Below are positions 21,947 through 34,219 of a DNA stretch of 64,000 nt, one piece after another. The position numbers and the translations under genes are program-made. The DNA comes from Mactra quadrangularis. Taxonomy: Eukaryota > Mollusca > Bivalvia > Venerida > Mactridae. Below the pieces are notes generated by a model that saw only the letters and a list, made by a program, of their open reading frames with translations, was not told where the DNA came from and made no database searches. Within the stretch, counting starts at the first letter, position 1; each line of letters opens with the position of its first letter. Location of the stretch: the NCBI GenBank assembly GCA_025267735.1, contig CM046294.1:7660001-7724000 (forward strand), given 5' to 3'.

Positions 21947-24900
21947 TTACTCTAGTTCATACATTTTCACTACATTGCTTTCACACATAGTAACAAACAA
22001 TCTGTTCAGTTTCTGGTCAAAACATACTGACGAAGGACAGTGTAGCCCATCTTGTTTTGATGTAACAACACCAATCTTCTTACCTTCTTCATTAAACTGT
22101 ATAACATTGTGTGACCAATGACCAACAACAAATATGTTACCTCTACCATCACAGGATACCCCGTCTGTAGATTTCAACTCGCTATCAGTTGTCTTGTACA
22201 TATACTTCCCTTGTTCATCAATGCAAACAATGCCGGTATTCCAGTTACTGATGTACGTCTCCTTTCTATCGACATTAAAGGTAACATGATTGGCTCCAGA
22301 AAACAGATTCGTACCATCATCGTCCTTTTCTATAGTTTTTAACAAGTTGCCAGCCATATCGTAAATATAAAGCTTAGAGCCACGATCAGTAATGTAAAGT
22401 TCATCATTTGTTGCACAAATACCATAGCAACAATGTGACATCTTAAGTTGTCTTGTTGCAGCCATTTTATCACTAAGGGAGACAAACTGAACCTTGTTAC
22501 CTTGACATGCAATAACTGCTTCATGTTGACTAACACTGGCTACTCCACATGGTTTACTGTCTAATTCACATGAGTCGATGAGTGCAAGTGTTTGAATATC
22601 TATACGATAAATTTTGTTATTCACGGAATCAGTAACTAGAAGTTGGTGAGCATGTGTTATGCAAGCTCGATCAGCAATGCCTGAAATAAATTTTCCGTCG
22701 AAAGTACGGATGTTGATATCTTTACTTCTTTTTACTTTATACAGATCTTCTTTCAACTTAAAGGTAACAGCAACCTCGCCAATACCGTGTAAACCATTGC
22801 CATATTTCATCAATGATTGATTAGGTTTGAATTCTAACTGAATCCTTTCAAAATAATTCAATTTCGCTTCAAACAGCAGGCTCTCTGTTTCTGACATTCG
22901 TTGTTCAGCCAGTTTGGAACATACAAACCCTTGAGCTCTGTTTCCTTCTACTTTCATCAATTTTCCTTCAGACTCTTGTAGACGATCTTTACTTTTTTCA
23001 GCAGATTGTTTTTCATGTTGAATTTCTTTCTCTAATTCTTTGTACTCATTTTCAATTTCATTTCTTGACATCTCAGCTGCTTTACTAATAATAGACTCAA
23101 GAGCTTTCTGGAAACTCTCAATCTTTTCCATTTCTTCATTCCTTAAACCTTTCAAAGTTTGAAGAATGTTGTCATATGAGGCTCCAATTGTTGTCATGGA
23201 CGACACCATATCTCTAAGACGACCCTGTGTCTGTTTACGATCTTCTAATTTAAACAAGGTGTCAATCATGTCTGGTATAGAGGTTATATGGTTTTCCAAA
23301 CACGACCTACAAGGACAGAAACAAAAAAATAACAAATCGCCAAAAAGACAGGTCACAATGCATTTGCGAATCCAGAAATCTTGCAAACTGGTATTTTACA
23401 CCTGATTTCTTTCAAATTTAAACAAAAGTTATTGTAGATCTACAAATGGACATAACAAAAGTATTTTTTCATCCAGATAATCTAACTACAAACATGTTTA
23501 AGTTGAGTCAAAAGTAAAAATCATTAGAGAATATCCTCCCCATTTTCAATTTTCTCCCATTCTCAAGATTGGGAATTTTTATTACATGAATTGGACTTAT
23601 TTATACTATTTCCACAGTATTGCTTGTTACATCATTTTAATGCCAACTCTGCATTTATTCATTGCTATGTGTACTATGATTGATATTAGAAGTGGGAGAA
23701 TAGTAGAAAACTCAAAGTAAGTCTGTAAGACTTCTGGATTCGGATTGTTCCATGTAAGATACGTCACATAATAACTGTTACTATCTCTTGACTGTTATGA
23801 CATTTACATAATCAGCCGATTTACATTAGAAATGTAAATAATGTTATAAATGGAGAATGTAAGATAAACGTATATGTAATAGTTTAGCTCAGATATCAAG
23901 ATAACAAAATGACACAGGTTGTACAAAAAATACATATCGACATTCCTTGAAAAGGATGACAACGAATGAAAATTCTTTTAGAGTTCTTTGGAACATATGT
24001 AAAAGGACCATTCGATAAATATAGATTATATCGTAAAAAAATAGAAAAATAAAGGCCTGATCCATGGCAATACTTAAAAATAAATGTGCACTCATTCTAT
24101 AGGTGTTACAATAATGTGATGTTCATGACCTCGGACTAATTGATGTTGTTTGTCGACCAATATCGCGGCGTTAGGTGCGCATGACGTCATACGGGTTTGC
24201 TCTATTGTCACCATTCGGAACACCTCGACCTTTCATGAATGAATAATATCGGAAGGATTCGTGGAGTGTCTACCCTGGCGGTTTTTACTACCTACGCGAG
24301 GCGAAGCACAGACGAAGCAAGTAACGGTTATGCAAAATAGTTCTTGTGGTATTCACACAGATCTTTGGCAAAACATATTTCTAAGTTATTCGTTGCAAAT
24401 GGCCGAGGAGTTCCGAATGTATCGTCACTTGGCAACTATAACGTTTAAAAACAAAGCAAACAGTTCATTTTCATACCAAGAGAAAATATTGATAAATTTA
24501 TTCATCCGACAGTTGCGCATATATTAACCCCTCTCATTTATATATTTACTACAGTACTATTTACCCACCATCGATAATCGAGTAATTAAATCAGGGGGTC
24601 AGTGTTTGCACTACTAAAACTTGAATACAATTTTCTACTACTTACTTATGTCCCGTTATTACACATGTGTAACACATCACTTCGTCGTGTCGTTCACAAT
24701 ACATATCCAACACTTTTCCCTGATGAATGTGACATCTTTCAGTAGGAAATTCGGGTAGTTTTGGTTGTTGATTGCCAACTTGTATCCCTTGGTCTACATC
24801 AAGTAGATTGTGATTTTTCAAAGCCGGAAATCTTGAATGTAAATCTGTACATTCTTGACAACAATATCCCAAACATTCTACACAATATCTTACAGCTTCT

Positions 24901-24989
24901 AACGTCCTATTGGCTTTATCACATGCTGTACAGATAAAATCATATGTCTCTTCTGATAGTTTAGACAAAGAACGCCCTTCAGCGGCCAT
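21947..24989 (-). CDS. RING-less TRIM-like protein: two B-boxes, coiled coil, NHL-like beta-propeller
   Basis: Two exons on the minus strand: 24989-24646 (donor gtaagt, phase 2) and 23306-21947 (acceptor ttgtag), giving about 567 aa. I chose the ATG at 24989 (MAAEGRSLSKL) because the protein then opens like other mollusc B-box proteins; an in-frame ATG at 25031 would add 14 residues. B-box1, residues 20-60: C20, C23, C36, C39, C43/C44, C47, then His51 and His60. B-box2, 86-117: C86, H89, C98, H101, C106, C109, H114, C117, with the last ligand supplied by exon 2, which supports the splice. Residues ~130-270 are a Glu/Lys-rich coiled coil; ~300-567 carry blade-like repeats (ELYITDRGSKLYIYD, GNIFVVGHWSHNVIQF) as in NHL/TRIM C-termini. 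There is no RING, so E3 activity is not predicted; a scaffold or immune-type role is inference. A MITE lies in the intron. Confidence 0.88.
24212..24419. mobile_element. 208-bp MITE in the B-box gene intron
   Basis: TIRs CATTCGGAACACCTCGACC / CATTCGGAACTCCTCGGCC, flanked by TATTGTCAC (24203-24211) and TATCGTCAC (24420-24428), a 9-bp duplication with one mismatch. Same family as 17312-17669. Confidence 0.8.
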
Positions 24990-25031
24990 TATGTAAATCT
25001 TTTCGTCCTGTGATCGTACTTTCGTTTTCAA

Positions 25032-27290
25032 TGAACGGGATGTCGGTTACATTTGTATGATTATCGCTGCCTGTTATCTATGTCTCAGATAAAACGCGTA
25101 CCTCATTATAAACTTTTATCAATATACAAGGGAGATCACCGTGTTAATTTAATGTTAGTTTTTAAATTATTAAATTTTACAGTTACCTCCCATTACTCGT
25201 TACTTTTCTTTGCTCTACCCACAACATTTTAATGTCGTTTGTTTTACCTGATCAACTCGTCGAGCTGAGTTCTAACCAAATTTTATACCCCCCCCCCCCC
25301 TCCCTTAAAACAATGAGCTAAAACCTTCGTTTCGTGCGGAAGAAAATGGGCATTTATCGAATGTCGACGATTAGTGTCACAGTTACCTTAAAATGTATTT
25401 TAAAATATGGTAATTCTCCTTTTGATATTTAAGTATCCCGGTACATATCCGTTAGGCCACAATAAGTTGATCATAATTATGTTCTATGGATTAGCTCGCA
25501 CCTTAATTTTGACGGATTTTACAATAAAAAAATGTTAATTTCTCGCTCTCTCATAAAAAATTGGTCAAACCGCTATATAAAGCAACTAGATTAAGATTTT
25601 TTTCTTCGCTCGCTCGCCCTATTGTTTTCCAGAAAATTCCGTAGAACACATCTTCAACTTGTTGTGGCCTTGTGTACAATCCTCCAAATATTCGCAGCAG
25701 TTTGGTTCCCAGTTGAACTTTTTATCAATGGATAACGAGCTCCGCATTGGTTCGAATCAATTCCCATCCAAAACCAACGTCGTTGTTTCCTTGAGGAAGA
25801 ATCTTTATCCTACTACATGTAGCTTAGTACTGGGAGTCCAGGCGGTGGACTCTACAGTGATTAATCTAAGTTGTAAGAACTTGTTTCACAATCGAGTCAT
25901 AGGATGACTTTAAAATGTAATTCTTAGTTTCATTTGAAACTGGCTACAAGAGCCCGGGTTGACTTGAGGCGCAAAGGCAATATACCTGTTGACTATACTC
26001 TGAGGAGTGTAAATGTTGACATGTAGGCCGATTTCCAAAACCTCAATAAAATTAATGTAGATTTTGTTTAGTCAGCACAGTTGTCTACTAATGAATGATA
26101 GTCTTGTATATTGATTTTGCGACATTTGTGTCAACCTAGCAGAATCAACTTTAATTATGGTGTTTGCAATCGGTCTTTAAATTTTTTTCCGTCGAATTTA
26201 AGAGACGTTGGTGTTTCGAAACAGCAACTGCTTAACTAAGTATGCATCTAAAAATCTGTGAGATAAAATAACATATAATGAAGAAACTGGGAAAATTGTC
26301 ATTTTTTTTATTGATATGCCTTATAAGTATTAAGTATAAGTATATAAAAAGTATATAAGTATATAAATATGTATGTAGTGAGTTTTATTACGCCGAACCG
26401 TGTCGGCCGCCTCAGTTATCAGCTATGGACAGTATTCTAATTCCGCATGTATTTTACGGAATATATTAAACTTTACGATGTTTCCTGATTGGCTTATCTA
26501 ATTAGCTTTTTATTTTTATTTTATCTGGCGTACCTTTTTCCGTCTTCGTAATAATATTCATTATTATATAAATACGTTACAAAAACAAAAAAAAACTATG
26601 ACCTAAGTTCGTGTGGTATAATATCATAATACTTAAATACTATTTCGGACTCTGTATCTCATTTTAATAATTTGTTTAAATCATAAAGAATATTGTACTA
26701 AAACATGGACCTTATATGGTTTACAAAGGGTCATTGACTAAAGCTGTAAAAGGTGTTGACGGCAGTTATGATTCCTTCAATGATAACGTCATGATAGAGA
26801 TCTAACGGTGTCAGCTAGCATGACTGTTAACTGTTTTGGACCATATTTTGGCCTCTTAATTAATGACCAACAATTTTATCATTGGTAATTGCGATGAATA
26901 TGTTTGTATTAAGATTACTTTCTAGGTAAAAAACATGGTTTAATATCGCAGTGTCTTAATTAAGGTTCGTAAATATATTTTGGGAAACAGTGACGTGGGA
27001 CCATTATGGGAGCGTGGATAGTTTCCTTCTAATCATTTAAGAATCGTAAACAACACCAAACATCAAAAGAATTAAAGAACGTTATCTAAACTCCTTTGTG
27101 ATAAAAAATTAAGGTTTTAAATTGCTATTCTTCAATTCAACAATATATATTAATGTGCCGCCTAAATACCCATGTACTCTGTCCCGCTTATTTGCTTGCA
27201 AAATAAAAACCATGTGTTTGTAATTCGGTATATCACAAAGCGTATGGAATGTTCAATTTGACAAAAAAATCTCATCGGTTTTGAAAGGTT
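25032..27290. other. Intergenic between the B-box gene and HES A
   Basis: Contains a poly-C tract near 25288, a SINE-2 copy and an AT-rich simple run (TAAGTATATAAA, 26325-26375). No gene supported. Confidence 0.5.
25720..25895 (+). repeat. SINE-2 family copy
   Basis: GGTTCGAATCAATTCC head end, then GTTGTTTCCTTGAGGAAGAA, CTTAGTACTGGGAG and GGCGGTGGACTCTACAGTGA. The 25659-25907 reading frame is an artefact of this repeat. Confidence 0.6.
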
Positions 27291-27900
27291 TTCCCACGGT
27301 CATGTCTAAATACTTCAGTAGTTCGCTTGTTCATGTCGCGGGCCGTATTTCAAAGGTACCGCAAAATTACAATGCATCCGATAGATAAACACTATAGAAA
27401 AATAAGCTGATTTTAGCGACGCTTTTCAGCTAGTACGAAAAATTGCTATTTTGTCGGTTCAAAAAATACTTCAAAAAATAGAGGCGTGCTTTTCCCATGC
27501 ATTGGAATGTATGCATACTTTCAATGTCAAAACAGTGGCGCGTGCGGTCAGTCTGTATCATTTGTTATTTTAAATGATTGACAGCTAAGTGGGCGGAGTT
27601 TATGACAACGTACCAATCAAAACGCTCCAACCACTTGTTAATTGATTCTGAAATATGCGGATTGGTTGACGATAAATATTCGAGATCGTGGGAAAAAGTA
27701 ATTGAGAAAATTCTCATTACTGCAAACAAGTGGGCTGTTTGTGAGTAAAATATGGGAATAAACGTGTGAGTCTACATGAAACAGGTTGCTGTCATATTGT
27801 TGCTTATACTGAGGGTGAAAACGAACAAAAATCAAAGTTAAATATTAAAAACTTTATTTCTTGGAATTAGTCTTGTGCTCATCAGTTAATGCTTTCAAAA
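27291..27900 (+). promoter_or_regulatory. HES A promoter: CSL, PBX-MEIS, CCAAT and TATA-like sites
   Basis: In order: TTCCCACG (27291-27298) and TTCCCATG (27492-27499), inverse CSL/Su(H) sites; CGCGTG (27539), a class-C type site; TGATTGACAG (27575-27584), the known PBX-MEIS/PREP composite decamer; CCAATCA (27613); ATTGGTTGAC (27661-27670); 16 bp; CGTGGGAA (27687-27694), a consensus CSL site; TAAAATAT (27746-27753), TATA-like. TATGGGAA (27751) also fits YRTGDGAD. The same order recurs before HES B. Notch control is expected for this family; the sites are what is seen. Confidence 0.75.
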
Positions 27901-30900
27901 ATGGACGATACGGGTGAACGAAAAGAAAAAGTTGCTTCTACTAGAAGGGTATGCATTTTAGAAATAAATTCTAAGAAAGAAATAGCATAACATGTTACAT
28001 ATTCAACCGGTGTCATATTTTAAAATATATATTTCAAAGGAATCTCTCGCAACGAATAAAATATTCTCATAATTGTATAACAATTCTCTAATGCATGTAT
28101 TAAACATCGTATTTTAATAGTTCAGTAAAATTAATGTTTTCCATAAAAAGTATTTGATGCAAACATATTTCAAGATATATTAGCAAATTTAAGCGATTGC
28201 TAATATTTCCAACTTTTTTATATAATACATGTAAAGTACTAAGTATATCTTTATCTATAACGAATTGCATTAATTTCCTTGTGAAATATGTCTAAAAATG
28301 CATCTATATATACGTGGACTATTTTCCTGTTCAAAGTTATTTATGCAAATTTTCATAACTTGCATGCATGATCATGCATTATTTCATACATATGATTGTA
28401 TTATAATGTTATATATGAATATTATTAATGTATATTCACGTTTGAAGCAGAAAAGCTACGAATCCAAAATCAGAATGTGTTTTTTATCCAACAGTATGCA
28501 TGTATATTTTTAATATTATATATTATTTATATCTTTTTTTATTTTTGTTTCATTAGAATAACAAACCATTGATGGAGAAGAGACGTCGACAGAGAATTAA
28601 CGATTGTTTAGTACAGTTGAAGGGATTAGTTCTGCAAGCGATGAATAAAGATGTAAGTTAAAAATTCAGTCAAATTATACTTAATATCTCTGACGTGAAT
28701 AATTGTGCAACACTTAACACAAGATAATATCCATAGATTTAGTTATCGGGGGTCTGTATTATAAAGCATCTTACGATTGATTTTAGTCGTAAATCCTTCT
28801 ATATTGTATTGTTGAATCATCGTAAGATTTTTGATAATATGCTTCCCACTTCCTTGTTTCACATTCTTATCAAATTTTGGAGCTTTCACTGGACGGTGCC
28901 CTATCTAAATACCGGACAGAGTAAACAATTCCTAGTATCAGCAATTGGCAATGGCTTTCATAATCATAACTGAGCTAGTGCTATCGAAAAGTGCTGCAAA
29001 ATCTCGTGTATATTTTAATCGTCTGTGTTTTATTCGTTAGCGATGTCACTGCTGCAAATTTCTGATAATTCGAGTATTTGTTTCTGAGTATTAGACATTG
29101 ACTTTTAATAGACTAATTGATGACTAAATACAACATAATACAAGATATCCAAACAATATAGGCGATGAATTAAAAACGGAAGGGCGCATGTTTGTTATAT
29201 AATATGATCTGTAGAAGGCCATCTTCATTTAATCCACAAGCTCAAAGCATCAGTGTAGCTTAGTTTTGTTCGGGCTCGTGAAAATTACTGGAACAATATT
29301 TCATACAATATGACTAGTAAATAATTTACCCTAAATTAGAAATATCATCAATCGAAAAGAATAACGGCATACAGGCTTCTCGTACCCCGAAAGTAACTAG
29401 TATCCTACTAGACTCTGGGTACGAGAATAGGCATACAGCAGTCTACGTTTGTATTCATCATGCCTTTGAAATAACAAATTACTTTAAATAAGTAATAATC
29501 AATTATTAAATGTGTACTTACATAATTATTATAAATTCATGTTTTACTGTTTTCAGTCAACACAATATTCAAAGCTAGAGAAAGCAGATATATTAGAAAT
29601 GACAGTTAAACATTTAAAGATGGTTCAAAGACAACAAATGACAGGTACGTTACTATGACAACGAATTCTATAATCAATTAAGCTCTTTGATTACATTCTC
29701 GTACCCAGGGGTTATCAAGATTAGTGATGCGGTTCTGGGTACGAGAATGTTTGACTATGAGTCTTATATTTGCAAATAATTAATAGTCCATTATTAATTC
29801 AATTGTTGCAAAATTTACGAATTTATTGCTAATGTCACGGCGGACAGTCCACCTACTCAGCGATCCAGGAAAGGCTAAATCACTGGATTAGCTGTTAACC
29901 AGTTACTAGGCACACACCTCTGTTTCTGACTGACAATTGCCTTACATGATATAAGAATATGTGGTAGGAGAGAGAATGACCGTAGATTTTTGTTCATGAC
30001 CAAGTTTATCGAAATTATGCACTGCTTGGGAATTGAACCTACGACCCCTCGATCAGAAGGCTTGGGTGCTACGGACTGAGCAAGCTGGGCAGGTATTTAA
30101 AGCTGGTAGATCTCTTACGAGTAGATTTTTGATGATCTCTGCATCAATACAACTGTCATTATTTCAACTATTACGATTAAATTACAGACTAGTCTTTAAA
30201 ACTTTGTTTATTTTGTACTTTCAGTTGCCATGGCTACGGATCCAAACGTTATAAGCAAATATAGAGCTGGTTTCAATGAATGTGCCTCTGAAATCGCCAG
30301 ATATCTTGATACAGTAAATGGAGGGAATCCCGAACTTCGTGCACGTGTTATGAGTTACTTAGCAAACAGTATGATGCAATTTCCGGTAATCCCCGTTTAC
30401 CAAGGAGTTGTATCGCCATATCCGGTTCAGATGACGTCACCAGCCACGTCACAACATGGTTTCAGTATTCCACAGTTCTCTCACAGCAGCTCGTCGATAT
30501 ATTCCTCTCAACACCACCATCAACAGCAGCAAAGTAGCCATCACCATCATTCACAGCAACAGAACAATAATCATCAGCCGATGAAACATCAGCGAGATTT
30601 TATTCCTCGTCCACAAACTAACACAGAAACTGTTATCAAACCTGAACCGTCACTAACAAGTGGCGGCCATGATTCTACGTCACGTGTGACGTCATACTCT
30701 CATTCCCCACCTCGTCGTTTACCGTCGCCGTGTGACTCTGATAGCGGATTAAGTGACAGTTCTGCTTCATTTTCACATGACGAAAATGGAAATTATCCTG
30801 TGTTTAATATCAATCATAACGTTCGTGCCGATACTGACCTGCGAGTGGACACACAAAGCGCCGAGTCACGGCGACACGAACGGACAGACGGACAATCAAG

Positions 30901-31036
30901 ACATAGTCTAAAACGCACTTGTGATAATGTTACTGTAAATACTGTTTCACCTAAACGTGTTAGAGTTAATGAGACTGTGAAAGTTGATCAGTTAGCCTTA
31001 CCTGTTGAGAATGATTCCATGTGGCGACCATGGTAA
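27901..31036 (+). CDS. HES: HES/Hairy-family bHLH-Orange transcriptional repressor (HES A)
   Basis: Four exons: 27901-27948, 28557-28652, 29557-29644, 30225-31036 (TAA), 347 aa. The bHLH begins at about residue 17 and carries the HES-specific proline in the basic region ([14 protein letters not shown]). Helix 2 ends ...[12 protein letters not shown]. The Orange domain spans ~83-127 ([17 protein letters not shown]), followed by a His/Gln-rich tract ~173-195 and a Ser/Pro-rich tail. The protein ends WRPW, the Groucho/TLE-recruiting motif. It is expected to act in the nucleus as a dimer on N-box/class-C sites and to repress targets, usually downstream of Notch. The three introns match the usual HES1-type positions (in the basic region, after helix 1/loop, and before Orange). 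The start is the first ATG after the TATA-like box and keeps frame into the bHLH. Tandem with HES B. Orthology to a particular HES number cannot be fixed from sequence alone. Confidence 0.95.
29374..29429. repeat. Pal75 palindromic element, short copy
   Basis: CTTCTCGTACCCCG ... CCTACTAGACTCTGGGTACG AGAAT; lies in HES A intron 2. Confidence 0.65.
29694..29749. repeat. Pal75 palindromic element, short copy
   Basis: CATTCTCGTACCCAGG ... TTCTGGGTACGAGAATG with near-perfect inverted ends, in HES A intron 3, 50 bp past the 29644 donor. Confidence 0.7.
29837..30091 (-). mobile_element. SINE-3 copy in HES A intron 3, minus strand
   Basis: Reverse-oriented SINE-3: GTCCACCTACTCAGCG, AGGAAAGGCTAAATC, GTTAACCAGTTACTAGG, GGGAATTGAACCTACGACC (inverse B-box) and a GGTGCTACGGACTGAGCAAG head. 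HES B has no intron at this position. Confidence 0.75.
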
Positions 31037-31376
31037 CGTAACTTGTTAGATTTATATAGTGTAGGAAAAACATTGGAATACCAAATATGAGTACATGTAC
31101 CAAAGATATTTGTGCTCACTTGTAACTTTATTGTTGTTGAAAATGAGACTTTTATTATAATTACTTTAACAGTTTAAAATTGGACTTGAAATTTTTCGTA
31201 GCAGTATTTATTTTAATTCGTATTCTTAATTTTGGATTACTTATGCTAGTGCATCGTCAGTTACTGCTAGTGACACTTATTTGCTTGTCAAACTGTGAAC
31301 ATGGAACGTATTTTCTTAATATAAGTTGGTAGATAGTGGAAAATAAGTCAGACAAAAAGTGACAATGGGTTTATAG

Positions 31377-31382
31377 AATAAA
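31377..31382 (+). terminator. Candidate polyadenylation signal of HES A
   Basis: AATAAA 340 bp after the stop; the nearest canonical hexamer. Confidence 0.45.
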
Positions 31383-31803
31383 ATACATGACATTACTAGT
31401 GACTATTTCATGAATACAGTTAAGCTTTTTGATAAGTCCATTAGTTTTATGAGGAGCCATCACTGTTTTCTTGCATCGTCGGCAACCACAGTACTTTCTT
31501 CCGTTACACTCTGTACTATAACGCAGCATAGCGGAGTAATGTATCGTGGGATAACCGACAATGTTTTCTTGTGACATGTACGCGATTTCATGTGTAGTAA
31601 AACCTGCATTAAAGGTCACCTGCTATCAGTGGTCACCTTCTGTTAAGTGACCATTCTGGCTTCCTCCCAATAAAACCATTCTATTTTGAACCTGTAATAA
31701 CTAATAAGCAGCTTACTACCATTTTTCTTGTATTAATTAAACACTCAAGTTAATTTTATTTTGAAAGTTACAGTGTCACTAACAGTATATGATCGGCCTA
31801 GAC

Positions 31804-32080
31804 CATAGGCGGATCTAGCGGGGGGTCAGGGGGGTCCGTACCCCTCCTCTAGAATTTCCAAAATGTACCTGTACATTAGTGTACTTCATAACTGTAAGAC
31901 ATTTTTAATAGCATGAAGCAATTTTGCTCGGTGCTTAACATAGATTAAATGGTTATGTAGTTTTTATTAATCATATGATGCATTATTCAGCAAAATGTGC
32001 TTAATGTGGTTCGAAAGTTTGGACCCTCCTAGACAAAGTTCGGACCCCCCCCCTAGAAAAAAATCCTGGATCTGCCCCTG
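31804..32080. mobile_element. 277-bp MITE-like element with GGCGGATC termini
   Basis: Inverted ends CATAGGCGGATCTAG / CAGGGGCAGATCCAG, with inner inverted GGGGGGTCCG / CGGACCCCCC, flanked by AGAC on both sides (31800-31803, 32081-32084). Superfamily not assigned. Confidence 0.7.
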
Positions 32081-32782
32081 AGACGTGTGTTTTCCTCTTT
32101 TGATTTTTACTAGAATCCTTATTAGAAACGCATTAAACGCTGGATATGTTAAAAGCAATCGCTTTTATTCTAAAAAAAAAAACATAATTATGTAGTAAAA
32201 TTTACTAATTTAAATAGCAGAGAACGCGTTATCGTTGTTTCTTCTGAGCATTGTTTTATAAATTTTAGTGAAATATTGTTACAAGTTTTATTGTGATACA
32301 TAATGCAAACAGTTAATCTGAAACAAAAAGTTCATAGAGTTCTTCGTCAGATACATTACACTTTATTCATTGTTATAATGCTGTAATTATAATGTTAGAA
32401 TATGTTTTATTGTTAAGAATTGCGAACACAAACAGAACTGTTCTGTTCTGTTATATTCTGTCAAGAATTGTGTTTGATTGTTTTGTGATGATTTTGTGCT
32501 TAATTTTACTTATGTGATATATTTTTGTTTGTTTATTATTAGTGCTTTTTGTTAGAATGATACACAAAGTACTAAATTTAAATATTAAAAAAGTAACATG
32601 AATTATTTTATTGTTTTTCATCTTTGACCTATTGCGTCCGTTCAGAGCACTAGTCTATGCCAATCTTCTACAAAGATATGCTTAAATTTGCATACACAAT
32701 CTCCGAGGATTTCCAAATGACTTTGTTTCTAGTTTGTTCTGACTTCCAGATAAACGCACAATGTTCAATGAAGTGGATTGTT

Positions 32783-33005
32783 ACGTTATGGTCGAGTGGT
32801 TACGACGTTGCATTAGTGATTATTGGATCGTAGTCAATTCTGCCTTGGTTCGAGTCCCATAAAAATCCACCTCGTTGTTTCCTTGAGTAAGAAACTTAAT
32901 CAAGACTGCTTAGTACTAGGATCCTTGGAGCGTACTATAGGGCTTGGGTCCAAGAGGCGGACCCTAGAGTAATTAATAATGTGCTGAAAGCTAAAATAAA
33001 TTAGT
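32783..33005 (+). repeat. SINE-2 family copy
   Basis: Head TGGTCGAGTGGTTACGACGT with GGTTCGAGTCC B-box; body GTTGTTTCCTTGAGTAAGAA, GCTTAGTACTAGG and AGGCGGACCCTAGAGTAAT. Confidence 0.7.
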
Positions 33006-33407
33006 ATGAACAAATCATTGTGAACCTGTTCCTATTTTGTTACTGGGTGAAATAGATAATTATAAGACTGATTCTTTGAGCGCCAAGATGATGATTGACT
33101 TGATGCTATCTGATAAATGACCAACAGCCTTATGATTTGTTGTCTAAATAAAGACATGCGTACTATGCTATGGTATGATTATAGAAATCAAGCCTGAAGG
33201 ACGAATGTTATAAATGTTCATAAAGATTTCGTCATGAACGGGATTCGAACCGGTAAGTCTGTATAGAGCAATTGCCACTCGTTCATTCTTGCATGACTTT
33301 CAAAAAGGATATATCTAAAATTGAGTCAATGACATACAATGTTATATGGTGTATGCAACCAGATGATAACAAAAAGTCATTATGATTTATCCATGCAATC
33401 AAGCATA

Positions 33408-33516
33408 TTTACGTCGGTTCCTTATATGTACGTCCGGACCTTATTTTTATATCCGGCCCTTATATTTACACCCGGACCTTATATATAGTTACGTCAGGAC
33501 CTTATATTTACGTCAG
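33408..33516 (+). repeat. ~22-bp degenerate minisatellite
   Basis: About five units of TACGTCCGGACCTTATATT-like sequence with variant spacers. Confidence 0.65.
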
Positions 33517-33980
33517 TGATAGCCTATACATAATAATTTAACAGTATAACTTGTGCAAATTGACCTAAGCTATATTCTTCCTCTGTTAGGCGTTTAGCTG
33601 TTCACCGGGGTCCTCTTAATACATATGGATGTATTATGCGGAGACCCTGGCTATAACTTTACGTTCTAACATGAAAGTTAAGATTCCTGCGAGACATTTC
33701 GTTGGAAAAAAATTCTTTCTGCTGGTCGTCGTTCAGTTTACAGTCTGTAGCCATTGTGTACACAAACGGTATGGTCTGTAGCTAATACCATTTTTCAACC
33801 TGGCTTATGAACTGCTTCGGCTGAGATAAATTGATACGTAACACCCTTAAATAACTATACAGTTTTTAACATTTCATTCATAGAAATGTTATTGAAATGG
33901 TATTTTATTGAATCATTGTCTCGTGTCAATTTGTTTTTATACTTGGTTTAACGACATGTCAACACAAAAAGTTGGTAATA

Positions 33981-34219
33981 TTACGGCGCCCAGCGAACCT
34001 AACCTAGCTTTCCTGGACCCTGGTATTTAACCAGTACTCTTCAATCCTTCCACAAGGTCGGAAATTTCTTCATATACCTTATTAATGGAGGATAATAGAC
34101 ATTATTGTCAAATTTTCATAGAAGGATATAACCTCCCCGGATGGGATTCGAAGCCGTACTCCCTTCGAGACACTAGATTCGAAATCCAGGCGTGCTACAA
34201 ACGGCGCTACCGACTCGGG
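33981..34219 (-). mobile_element. SINE-1 copy, minus strand
   Basis: CCTAACCTAGCTTTCCTGGA, AACCAGTACTC, CCTTCCACAAGG, ATTATTGTCAAATTTTCAT, GGGATTCGAA (inverse B-box), ending GCGCTACCGACTCGGG (inverse head). Confidence 0.8.

Noticed and set aside
21876..23405. Plus-strand frames of 65-81 aa opposite the B-box gene
   Set aside because: Antisense shadows of the long minus-strand exon, with no independent support.
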